64,000 nucleotides of DNA from Actinacidiphila epipremni. Lineage in GTDB: Bacteria; Actinomycetota; Actinomycetes; Streptomycetales; Streptomycetaceae. Under the pieces are notes generated by a model. That model was not told the DNA's origin and made no database searches. It saw only the letters and a program-made list of their open reading frames with translations. Position 1 is the first letter of the stretch; the number at the start of each line of letters is the position of its first letter. The stretch spans positions 1-64,000 of the forward strand of contig NZ_JAATEJ010000004.1 of assembly GCF_012034175.1 (NCBI RefSeq), read 5' to 3'. Positions 42,591 to 50,581 of the stretch are shown here, piece by piece. Made by a program: the position numbers and the translations under genes.

Positions 42591-44924
42591 ATGCGGTGGT
42601 TGGTGGGGTGGAGCAGTGCCACCGCGAGTCCCGTACCCGGCGCCGGGACGCGCACCCTGCTCCCGGTCGGCGCGCAACTGCTCTGGGACGGCCCCGATCC
42701 GCTGTGGGCGGTGGGGGACTGGCGCCCCGACGAGATCCGCGTCGTCCACGCGGACGCCGCCGGCGCGGGCGCGCGGTACGGCAACGGCGCTGCGTACGGG
42801 GCGGGTTCGTACGGCGGGACGTCGTACGGCGAGAGCTCGTACGGTGAGAGCTCGTACGCGAACGGCTCCTCCGGCGGGGTCTCGTACGGCGGGACCTCCT
42901 ACGGCGAGGGCTCCTACGTCAACGGCGGCGCGTACGGCGGCACTTACGGCAGCGGCCCCCGCGTCAACGGGCGGGGCGGGCCGGGCGGCGGGGCCCAAGG
43001 CATCGCGCGGCTCGCGGTGTTCGGGCGGTGCGCGGCCAGCGACTCCGAGCTGCGGCTCGGCCTCGTCGCCGCACGCGGCGGCGCCCTGCGGCATGTCACC
43101 GCATGGCCGGGAAGCTACACCGCCGTCCTCCAACTCGGCCGCCGCGTCACCGTGCTGGGCGACCTCGCCGGCGCCCGCCCGGTCTTCCACACCCGCTTCT
43201 CCCTCGGCACCGCCTACGCCACCGCCGCCCTCCCGCTCGCCGACCTCGTCGAGGCCGGCCTGGACGTCACCCACCTCGCCGCGATGCTCGCCTGCCCCGA
43301 CGCCCCCGAAGCCCTCGGCGACGGCACCCCCTACCTCGGCGTGCGCCGCGTCCCGCCCGGCCACGCCCTCACCCTGCGCGAGGGCGGCACCGAGATCACC
43401 GGCTACGAGCCCACCGCCTCGCTCGCCGTCGGCCACCAGCCCGCCACCGCCGCCGACGCGGACGCCGCCGTCGCCGCCATACGCGACGCCCTCGTCGAAT
43501 CCGTCCGGGCCCGGCTCGCGCAGCCCCGCTTCGTCCCCGACGGCGCCGGCTTCGACGGCACCCTCGCGGACGGGCCCGCGCCCGGCATCGGCGCGGACCT
43601 CTCCGGCGGCTGCGCCTCCGGCACCCTCGCGCTGCTCGCCGCGGGCCTGCCCGGCATGCCCGGCATGCTGCCCGGCGCGCCCGGCACCGCGGCCGGCGAA
43701 CGCCTGCTCGCCGTCACCTTCAACGACCTCACCGCCGGCGGGCTGCCGCTGCGCGAGGGCGAGCTCACCCGTGCCGGCGAACTCGCCGCCGACCCCCGGC
43801 TGCGGCACGTCGTCGTCGCCGGCGGCGAGGAGGCCCTGCCGTACGCCGACCTCACCGGCGGCGCGCCCATCCCGCTCACGGACGAGCCCGGGCCCTCGCT
43901 CGTCGTCGCCGAACGCCACCGGCGGCGGCTCGCCGCGGGGGGCGCCGACCATCTCATCGGGCTCGGCGCCCGGCAGGTCCTCGACGCGCACCCCGCGCGG
44001 CTCGCCGACCTGCTCATGGACCGCCGCCGCCGGCACCTCGTACGCCCCGTCGCCGCGCTCACCCGCGCGGGCGGCTCCGCCGCGGGCGGGCCCGCGGTGC
44101 TCGTGCCGCTCACCGTGCCGATCACCGTCTACCGCGCCGCCCGGCGGCTCGCCCGCACCCCGTACCAGCAGGGCGTCGAGGACGCGGCGGCGCGGCTGCT
44201 CTCCTACGCCTCGGGCGGCGCCGTCGAGCGCCCCGCCGACGGGCCGCTCACCGCGTCCCTCGCCGCGATGGCCTGGGTCCGGCCGGGACCTGCCGCCCGC
44301 TGGCTCACCGGCGAGGCGCTCGCCGAGGTGTCCGTACGGCTCCAGGACGCCGCGCGCCGGCCCTGGCCCGTCGAACGCCCCGGCGAGCGCCGCGCCCATG
44401 CGGTGCTGGCCCGGCACGCGGCGGACTTCCGCGTCCTGGAGCAGGCCGCTGCCGTGCCGAGCCAGCGGCTGCACGCGCCGTACCTGGACAACGCGGTCGT
44501 GCGGGCGGCGCGGGCGCTGCCGGGCGCGCTGCGGGTACGCCCCGGGGCGCGGGCGGAGATCCTGGGGGACGTGCTGGGGAGCGCGGGCGTACGGTCGCTG
44601 CCGGCGGGGTGGGGGGCGGCCTCCCACTCCACGGCGTCCGCCGCGGCGGCCTCCCGGGTCGGCCTGCGGGCGGCCCTCGACCCGCTGGTCGAGCTCTTCG
44701 AGGCCCCGCTGCTGGCCGACGCCGGCCTCGTCGACGCCCGCGTCATCCGTAAGGCCCTGCACGCCGCCGCCACGACCCCCGCCCCTCTGGAGGGCCTCGC
44801 CGACCTCGTCGCCGTCGAACTCTGGCTCCGCCGCCTCCTCGCCCGCCGCGGCTCCTGCTGGACCGGCCCGGACTCCCCCGAACGCCGGGCTGTGGCGAGC
44901 GGCGTCCAACGCCTCTCCCTCTGA
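42591..44924 (+). CDS. Asparagine-synthetase-related protein with Ser-Tyr-Gly repeat insert
   Basis: 777 residues. The N-terminal ~200 residues resemble the glutaminase half of asparagine synthetases, but the residue after Met is Arg, not the catalytic Cys, so amidotransfer from glutamine is unlikely. The synthetase half begins at GIGADLSGGCASGTLALLAAG. The PP-loop keeps SGG but lacks the usual Asp of SGGxDS, so ATP chemistry is doubtful or altered. LHAPYLDNAVVRAARALPGAL matches the C-terminal family region. Residues ~60-120 are an insert with repeated SYG (SYGGTSYGESSYGESSYANG). The gene type is conserved in Streptomyces with unknown function. The ATG at 42591 has GGAGG 5 nt upstream. Confidence 0.75.
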   Translation: MRWLVGWSSATASPVPGAGTRTLLPVGAQLLWDGPDPLWAVGDWRPDEIRVVHADAAGAGARYGNGAAYGAGSYGGTSYGESSYGESSYANGSSGGVSYGGTSYGEGSYVNGGAYGGTYGSGPRVNGRGGPGGGAQGIARLAVFGRCAASDSELRLGLVAARGGALRHVTAWPGSYTAVLQLGRRVTVLGDLAGARPVFHTRFSLGTAYATAALPLADLVEAGLDVTHLAAMLACPDAPEALGDGTPYLGVRRVPPGHALTLREGGTEITGYEPTASLAVGHQPATAADADAAVAAIRDALVESVRARLAQPRFVPDGAGFDGTLADGPAPGIGADLSGGCASGTLALLAAGLPGMPGMLPGAPGTAAGERLLAVTFNDLTAGGLPLREGELTRAGELAADPRLRHVVVAGGEEALPYADLTGGAPIPLTDEPGPSLVVAERHRRRLAAGGADHLIGLGARQVLDAHPARLADLLMDRRRRHLVRPVAALTRAGGSAAGGPAVLVPLTVPITVYRAARRLARTPYQQGVEDAAARLLSYASGGAVERPADGPLTASLAAMAWVRPGPAARWLTGEALAEVSVRLQDAARRPWPVERPGERRAHAVLARHAADFRVLEQAAAVPSQRLHAPYLDNAVVRAARALPGALRVRPGARAEILGDVLGSAGVRSLPAGWGAASHSTASAAAASRVGLRAALDPLVELFEAPLLADAGLVDARVIRKALHAAATTPAPLEGLADLVAVELWLRRLLARRGSCWTGPDSPERRAVASGVQRLSL

Positions 44925-44991
44925 GCGGGGGGCTGGGTGCCGCCCGGCGGGGCGGCGGGGCCGGGCGGGGGGCCGGGCGGGGGGTCGGGTG

Positions 44992-45084
44992 CGCTCCGGG
45001 GGGCACCTCCTCGGCCTGCGCACCACACCTCCTCGCGAAGCCCGGTACCCCCTTGTCGTGCGCAGTCCTGCGGGGGCACCCCCC
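44992..45084. repeat. Palindromic dispersed element, copy 2 (inverted relative to copy 1)
   Basis: Its reverse complement matches 22384-22475: GGGGTGCCCCCGCAGGACTG at one end and GAGGAGGTGCCCCCCGGAGC at the other, with a diverged centre. It lies 68 nt after the asparagine-synthetase-like gene. Confidence 0.7.
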
Positions 45085-45141
45085 GAATCCCCCCCTCCTG
45101 CTCCTCACCCCTGCTCACGGACAGGGTGACCACCCCCATCC

Positions 45142-45440
45142 ATGCACGGAGAGCCCCCGACGGCGCGCGAGGGGCACGGGAAGACAGAAAGCCGACGTCT
45201 CACCCGCACGGGTGGCTGGGGGTGGGAACCACCCGCGCCGCAGGCGCGGGGAACCACCCACGTACGGAGAGCCCCCGACGGCGCGCAAGGGGCACGGGAA
45301 AACAGAAAGCCGACGTCCCACTTGCACGGGTGGCTGGGGGTGGGATCACCCCGCGCCGCAAGGCGCGGGCACCACCCACAGGCGGAAAGCCGGCGACGGC
45401 GGCAAGCCCCACAAGAAGACCCGCCCCGCCCGGACGGGCG
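45142..45440. repeat. Dispersed 118-bp intergenic repeat, right copy (two units and a partial)
   Basis: ACGGAGAGCCCCCGACGGCG begins at 45146 and again at 45264, giving a 118-bp period. Each unit contains CAGAAAGCCGACGT, CACGGGTGGCTGGGGGTGGG and a GCGCCGCAGGCGC-like hairpin. It is the inverse of the 21330-21590 block. With the palindrome it fills 44925-45529, where no gene is supported. Confidence 0.75.
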
Positions 45441-45529
45441 ATGTCACCCCCATGCCGCAGAATGGACGCCCGAGGGGCGAAGCCAAAACGAGCCGGCCCG
45501 CGTAAGCGGACAAGCGGAAGGGAGTACGC

Positions 45530-46723
45530 ATGACCGTCTGGGACGACGTAGTCGGCCAGCCCCACGTCGTCGCGGAGCTCTCCGCAGCCGCCACCGACGC
45601 CGACGCAGTCGTCACCTCCGGAGCCCCCGGCTCCCGCATGACCCACGCCTGGCTCTTCACGGGCCCCCCCGGCTCCGGCCGCGCCACCGCGGCCAAAGCC
45701 TTCGCCGCCGCCCTCCAATGCGTGAGCCCCGACAAAGCCCTGGGCGCAGCCCCCGGCTGCGGCTTCTGCGACGGCTGCCACACCACCCTCATCGGCACCC
45801 ACGCCGACGTCGAGTTCGTCCGTACCGACCTCCTCTCGATCGGCGTCAAGGACACCCGGGACCTGGTGCGGCGCGCGTCGATGTCCCCGGCGGGCGGTCG
45901 CTGGCAGGTCATCGTGCTGGAGGACGCCGACCGCCTGACCGAGGGCGCCGGCAACGTCCTGCTCAAGGCGGTGGAGGAGCCGGCGCCCCGTACGGTGTGG
46001 CTGCTGTGCGCGCCCTCCGTCGAGGACGCCCTGCCCACCATCCGCTCGCGCTGCCGCCTGCTCACCCTGCGGACGCCCTCCGCGGAGGCGGTCGCGGACG
46101 TGCTGACCCGGCGGGACGGCATCGACCCCGTCCTGGCCGGCGAGGTCGCCCGGGCCACCCAGGGGCACATCGGACGGGCCCGGCGCCTCGCGACGGACGA
46201 GGCCGCGCGTGAGCACCGTGCGGCGGTGCTGCGGGTGCCGCTGCGGGTCGACGACATCGGCGGGTGCCTGCGCGCGGCGCAGGAACTCGTCGACGCGGCG
46301 GCCGAGGACGCCAAGGCGGTCGCCGAGGAGGTCGACGCCAAGGAGACCGAGGAGCTGCGCGCGGCTCTCGGCGCCGCCGCCGGCACGGGCGGGCGGATGC
46401 CGCGGGGTACGGCCGGCGTGATGAAGGACCTCGCCGACCGCCAGAAGCGCCGCAGTACCCGTACCCAGCGCGACACCCTCGACCTAGCCCTCACCGACCT
46501 CGCCGACTTCTACCGCGACGTCCTGACCGTCCAGTTCGGCACCCCCGAACGCATCGCCAACACCGCGGCAGCCGACAGCATCCACAAGGTCGCCGCCGCC
46601 TCCCGCCCCGAGCAGAGCCTGCGCCGCATCGAGGCCGTCCTCGCCTGCCGCGAAGCCCTCGACCGCAACGTCGCCCCCCTCCTCGCCGTCGAAGCCCTCA
46701 CCCTCACCCTCCGCACCGGCTGA
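45530..46723 (+). CDS. holB: DNA polymerase III subunit delta'
   Basis: 397 residues. Clamp-loader subunit of the replisome. The P-loop is degenerate (TGPPGSGRATAAKAFAAAL, Lys replaced by Arg), as expected for the non-hydrolysing delta' subunit. Zinc cysteines are in CGFCDGCHTTLIGTHAD. IVLEDADRLTEGAGNVLLKA, VEEPAPRTVWLLCAPS and the SRC-type RSRCRLLTLRTP motif complete the AAA core, and the C-terminal collar domain follows. The ATG at 45530 is preceded by GGAAGGGAG. In S. coelicolor, as I recall, holB follows tmk; here it follows a repeat block instead. Confidence 0.93.
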   Translation: MTVWDDVVGQPHVVAELSAAATDADAVVTSGAPGSRMTHAWLFTGPPGSGRATAAKAFAAALQCVSPDKALGAAPGCGFCDGCHTTLIGTHADVEFVRTDLLSIGVKDTRDLVRRASMSPAGGRWQVIVLEDADRLTEGAGNVLLKAVEEPAPRTVWLLCAPSVEDALPTIRSRCRLLTLRTPSAEAVADVLTRRDGIDPVLAGEVARATQGHIGRARRLATDEAAREHRAAVLRVPLRVDDIGGCLRAAQELVDAAAEDAKAVAEEVDAKETEELRAALGAAAGTGGRMPRGTAGVMKDLADRQKRRSTRTQRDTLDLALTDLADFYRDVLTVQFGTPERIANTAAADSIHKVAAASRPEQSLRRIEAVLACREALDRNVAPLLAVEALTLTLRTG

Positions 46724-47259
46724 CCCCCCCGCGCCTGCCCCGAGGCGAAGCCACCGCCCAGCCCCCCGCCGGGCCCGTCCCCCCCCGCAGCCCCCGGCGC
46801 CCGACAGCCAAGACCGCAGCACCCGGCACCAGTAGCTGACCGCCTGCGCCCCGCAGCCCGGACCGTAACGCGCGGCCTTCGGCAGCCCGCGCCGGGACCG
46901 TCCCCCCTGCGTCCTTCGCCAGCGGGCAGCGCGTAGCCGGGCCGCCCGGACCGTACCCGGCAGCCCGGACGGCAACCCTCAGCCGCTCCCGGCAGCCGGC
47001 AGCGGACCGTCGGGCCGCCGGGACCGCGCCCTCCAGCGGTAGGCGGCCAGCGGCCCGCAACCGCACCCCGCGGCGTGCAGCGGCCCCCCAGCCCCCGGCA
47101 GGGCTCCTCCTGGGTCAACCCCGTGGCGCGTTCGGGTGATCGGGCGGCGGGGTGCGTGACGGCGGCGCGGGGTGGGGCGGTCGGCGTTGCAAGGTGCAGG
47201 CAGTGGTCCTGCCTCCCGCCCTGTCCCCGCGGGAGTGCCGTCGTCCCGAGGGGGTTGCC
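46724..47259. other. Intergenic GC-rich region
   Basis: 536 bases with no supported gene. Phrases such as CAGCCCGGACCGTA and GGGACCGT recur imperfectly between 46850 and 47030, suggesting decayed short repeats. The promoter of the membrane protein at 47260 is probably in its last part. Confidence 0.55.
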
Positions 47260-48552
47260 GTGGCTGACGTCGTACGGTTGGTGCTGCTCGTGCTCCTTGG
47301 CGCAGGGGCCGCGGGGTTGGGGCACTGGGCGGTGCGGCACTGGTGGCGGGAGCGGCTCGGGCGGGCCTACGAGCTGCCCGTCGACCGCACCGGCACGGTC
47401 GTACGGGCCGGGGCGGCAGGTGTCGCGGCGGTCATGGCCGGGGTGCTGGCCCTGATCATGACCGGCGGCCCGCGCAGCGGCGAGCAGCCCGCAGCCTCCG
47501 ACGTCACCCCGGCGGCCGTCGCGGCGGGCGCACCCCCGCCCCCTGCCGCACCCCCCGCCCGGACCCCCGAGCCGGCACCGCCCGCGCCCGCGGCCCGCGC
47601 CATCGGTCACCCGGCCGGCGGCGTGCTGGAGCAGCTGCCCGACGGCACCCGGGTCTGGCTGCCCCCGCGCTACACCTCCCCGCGGGCCGCCCGTATCGCC
47701 TTCCCCGTGGCCCTCGTCCACCTCCCGGCGGCCTCGGAAGCCGACCTCTTCGCCGGTTTCGCCCGCGCCGCCCAACGCGGACTCGCCGACCCCTTCGTCC
47801 TCGTCCTGCCCACCACCTGCTCCTTCCCGTCCACCGCGCACACGCCCCTGACCCCCAACCCTTCCGCCGCCGTCAGCCCCGGAGCACCGGCAACCCCGGG
47901 CCCCGGCGCCGCAGCCTCCACCCCCACGAGCCCGGCCCCCACCGCCACCGCAGCACCCCCCGCCGACGACCTCACCGCCCTCGCCGAAGCAGCCCGCCGC
48001 TACCGCCTCCTGACCTCCCGTACCGCAACCGCCCTCATCGGGGCCGGCGCCGACGCCCCCTGTGCCGTCAACGGAGCACTCGCCACCACCGGCCGCTTCG
48101 GTGTCGCCGCCGGGATCTCCGGCCTGTATCCACCACCTGCCCCCTTCCTCCCGGGCGCCGCCAAGCCCCCCACATCGAACTCCTCCGCATCGAACCCGTC
48201 CGCACGGCGCACCTCCGCACCGCGCCCCTCCCTGCTCCTGACCACCGCCCCCGGCGAGACCGCCGCCCAGACCGCCGCCCGCCGCCTGCGTGACGCCCTG
48301 CACCCCGGCTACGACCAGGTCCGCCTCCTCACCGGCCCAGCCGCCCACCGCGACCTCTACGCCCAGGTCGCCGCCTACTTCACCGAGAAGCTCGACGGCC
48401 CCGCCGCGACCGCCGCGACCCCCTCCGTACCGACACGATCCACCCAACCCCCCTCACTCACGAAGTCCCCCGCACCCGCCTCACCGCCCCACCCCCTTGC
48501 TACCCACCCCGCACCGCCCCCCAATCCCCCAAAACCGCACCAAAACCCATAA
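47260..48552 (+). CDS. Membrane-anchored Pro/Ala-rich hypothetical protein
   Basis: 430 residues. Two hydrophobic segments near the start (VVRLVLLVLLGAGAAGLGHW and AAGVAAVMAGVLALIMTGG) are followed by an extracellular part. That part contains an esterase-like beta/alpha pattern (VWLPPRYTSPRAARIAFPVA, LADPFVLVLPTTCSFPS, YDQVRLLTGPAAHRDLYAQV) interrupted by long Pro/Thr/Ser linkers. No GxSxG nucleophile is visible, so an inactive alpha/beta-hydrolase relative is possible. GTG 47260 has GAGGGGG upstream. It lies between holB and a peptidase. Confidence 0.6.
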   Translation: MADVVRLVLLVLLGAGAAGLGHWAVRHWWRERLGRAYELPVDRTGTVVRAGAAGVAAVMAGVLALIMTGGPRSGEQPAASDVTPAAVAAGAPPPPAAPPARTPEPAPPAPAARAIGHPAGGVLEQLPDGTRVWLPPRYTSPRAARIAFPVALVHLPAASEADLFAGFARAAQRGLADPFVLVLPTTCSFPSTAHTPLTPNPSAAVSPGAPATPGPGAAASTPTSPAPTATAAPPADDLTALAEAARRYRLLTSRTATALIGAGADAPCAVNGALATTGRFGVAAGISGLYPPPAPFLPGAAKPPTSNSSASNPSARRTSAPRPSLLLTTAPGETAAQTAARRLRDALHPGYDQVRLLTGPAAHRDLYAQVAAYFTEKLDGPAATAATPSVPTRSTQPPSLTKSPAPASPPHPLATHPAPPPNPPKPHQNP

Positions 48553-48637
48553 TCACCCGTTAGGGGACATCGCCCAGGCCGTCCCGGCCCACCCCAGCTA
48601 CGCTCGCAGTCATCCGACGGGAGGACCTGAGCAGCCG

Positions 48638-50290
48638 ATGCACCTGACGCGCCCGCTCCGCTCCCCGGCCATCGCCCTCGCGATGACCGGGCTGCTGCTG
48701 TCCGTATCCACGGGATGCTCGGACGGCGGCAGCCACCACGCCGCGGCCTCCTCCCCGCCCCCCGCCGCCCCGACCGCCCCCGCCGCCGGCGCGGCGGCGC
48801 AGCCCGCGCCGTCCGCAACCGCCTCCGCCGCCGCGGATTCCGCCACCCCGGGGACGCTCACCCCCCTCCCGGCGGCGATCCCCGCGAACCTCCAGCCGTA
48901 CTACAAGCAGAAGTTGTCCTGGCACACCTGCGGCGTCCCGGAGTTCCAGTGCACGACGATGCGCGTCCCGCTCGACTACGCGCACCCCGTCACCGCCGAC
49001 GACCTCACCCTCGCCGTGGCCCGTAAGAAGGCCGACGGCCCCGGCAAACGCCTCGGCTCGCTGCTCGTCAACCCCGGCGGCCCCGGCGGCTCGGCCATCG
49101 ACTACCTGCAGTACGCGGCCCTCGGCTACCCCGCCGAGGTCACCGCCCGCTACGACATGGCCGCCGTCGACCCGCGCGGCGTCGCCCGCAGCGAGCCGGT
49201 GAAATGCCTGACCGACAAGCAGATGGACGCCTACACCGCGGTCGACACGACCCCCGACGACTCCGCCGAACAGGGCAAGCTCGCCACCGCCGACCGCGGC
49301 TTCGCCGCCGGCTGCAAGAAGATGTCCGCCAAGCTCATCGGCCACGTCTCCACCATCGACTCCGCCCGCGACATGGACGTCCTGCGCCAGCTCCTCGGCG
49401 ACAGCAAGCTCAACTACGTCGGGAAGTCGTACGGCACCTTCCTCGGCGCGACCTACGCCGGCCTCTACCCGCAGCGCGTCGGCCGCCTCGTCCTCGACGG
49501 CGCCATGGACCCCTCCGTCAGCGCCGAGGAGAGCAGCCGCGCGCAGGCCGGCGGCTTCGAGACCGCCTTCACCGCCTTCGCCGGCGACTGCGTCAAGCGC
49601 TCCGACTGCCCCCTCGGCCACACCTCCACCGCCGACGCCGGCAAGCGCATCGACGCCCTCTTCGCCGCCCTCGACAAACACCCGCTCCCCACCGGCACGC
49701 CACGCCCCCTCACCGAGGCCCTCGGCACCACCGGTGTGATCGCCGCAATGTACGACCAGGAGGCCTGGCCGTCCCTGCGCGGCGCGCTGGCCAGCGCCAA
49801 CAAGGGCGACGGCGGCCCGCTGCTGAAGCTCTCCGACAGCTACTACGAGCGCGACGACGCCGGTAAGTACAGCAATCTGATGTACGCCAACGCCGCCGTG
49901 AACTGCCTCGACCTCCCCCCGGCCTTCCACTCCCCGGCCGACGTCACCAAGGCGCTCCCCGCCTTCCGCGCCGCCTCCCCGCACTTCGGCACCGCCCTGG
50001 CCTGGTCCTCCCTGGTCTGCGGCTACTGGCCGTTGCCCGCCACCGGCCACCCCGAGCGCATCCCCGCCAAGGGCGCCGCCCCGATCCTCGTCGTCGGCAC
50101 CATCCGCGACCCCGCGACCCCCTACGCCTGGGCGAAGTCCCTCGCCGCCCAACTCACCTCCGGCACCCTCCTCACCTACGACGGCGACGGCCACACGGCC
50201 TACGCCCGCGGCTCCTCCTGCATCGACTCCGCCGTCAACGCCTACCTCCTCTCCGGCACCGTCCCCCCACCCCACAAGACCTGCACCTGA
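48638..50290 (+). CDS. Lipoprotein tripeptidyl aminopeptidase-like alpha/beta hydrolase
   Basis: 550 residues. Signal peptide with a lipobox (LLLSVSTGC), so the enzyme is anchored on the outer face of the membrane. The oxyanion region is LLVNPGGPGGSAIDYL, the nucleophile Ser in NYVGKSYGTFLGATYAGLYP, and the His in GDGHTAYARGSSCIDSAV, as in Tap/SlpD peptidases. It releases peptides from protein N-termini. The ATG at 48638 is set by the signal sequence; the GGGAGG site is 13 nt away. The next gene downstream is tRNA-Thr. Confidence 0.9.
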   Translation: MHLTRPLRSPAIALAMTGLLLSVSTGCSDGGSHHAAASSPPPAAPTAPAAGAAAQPAPSATASAAADSATPGTLTPLPAAIPANLQPYYKQKLSWHTCGVPEFQCTTMRVPLDYAHPVTADDLTLAVARKKADGPGKRLGSLLVNPGGPGGSAIDYLQYAALGYPAEVTARYDMAAVDPRGVARSEPVKCLTDKQMDAYTAVDTTPDDSAEQGKLATADRGFAAGCKKMSAKLIGHVSTIDSARDMDVLRQLLGDSKLNYVGKSYGTFLGATYAGLYPQRVGRLVLDGAMDPSVSAEESSRAQAGGFETAFTAFAGDCVKRSDCPLGHTSTADAGKRIDALFAALDKHPLPTGTPRPLTEALGTTGVIAAMYDQEAWPSLRGALASANKGDGGPLLKLSDSYYERDDAGKYSNLMYANAAVNCLDLPPAFHSPADVTKALPAFRAASPHFGTALAWSSLVCGYWPLPATGHPERIPAKGAAPILVVGTIRDPATPYAWAKSLAAQLTSGTLLTYDGDGHTAYARGSSCIDSAVNAYLLSGTVPPPHKTCT

Positions 50291-50379
50291 CCAGCCCCCA
50301 GCCGGTCAGGACCACCCCCCAGAACCCTGTAGACTTTCCCCCGCTGCGCCTGCCACCCTTGGCCCCACGCGCGCAGCAC

Positions 50380-50453
50380 GCCGCCTTAGCTCAGTTGGCC
50401 AGAGCAACGCACTCGTAATGCGTAGGTCTCGGGTTCGAATCCCGAAGGCGGCT
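50380..50453 (+). tRNA. tRNA-Thr (anticodon CGT)
   Basis: 74 nt. The acceptor stem GCCGCCT pairs with AGGCGGC. The anticodon arm is ACGCA-CTCGTAA-TGCGT with CGT at 50414-50416. The T arm holds GGTTCGAATCC. CCA is not encoded. Its 3' half is the probable integration site of the mobile element whose integrase gene starts the next block. Confidence 0.96.
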
Positions 50454-50458
50454 CCGAG

Positions 50459-50495
50459 AAAAGGCCAGGTCACATAGCCCGTGACCTGGCCTTTT
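50459..50495. terminator. Strong hairpin terminator after tRNA-Thr
   Basis: AAAAGGCCAGGTCAC and GTGACCTGGCCTTTT form a 15-bp perfect stem with a 7-nt loop. The symmetrical A and T ends let it work for the tRNA and for the convergent integrase gene. Confidence 0.85.
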
Positions 50496-50581
50496 GTGCT
50501 TCTCGGGGCATAGCGCGTCCGGCCGCTCGGATAGCGGTGAACGGCTTGCGTGAGCGATGCGTGAGCGGAGCCGCTCGGGAC

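Noticed and set aside
42591-44924. Lasso-peptide cyclase or beta-lactam synthetase
   Set aside because: No precursor peptide, leader peptidase or RRE gene is adjacent, and the catalytic PP-loop Asp is missing; the gene resembles a conserved stand-alone Streptomyces protein.
41470-45129. A 1219-codon open frame on the plus strand
   Set aside because: It is the shadow of the asparagine-synthetase-like gene in another frame; composition is Arg/Pro/Ser-rich and no ribosome site or domain is present.
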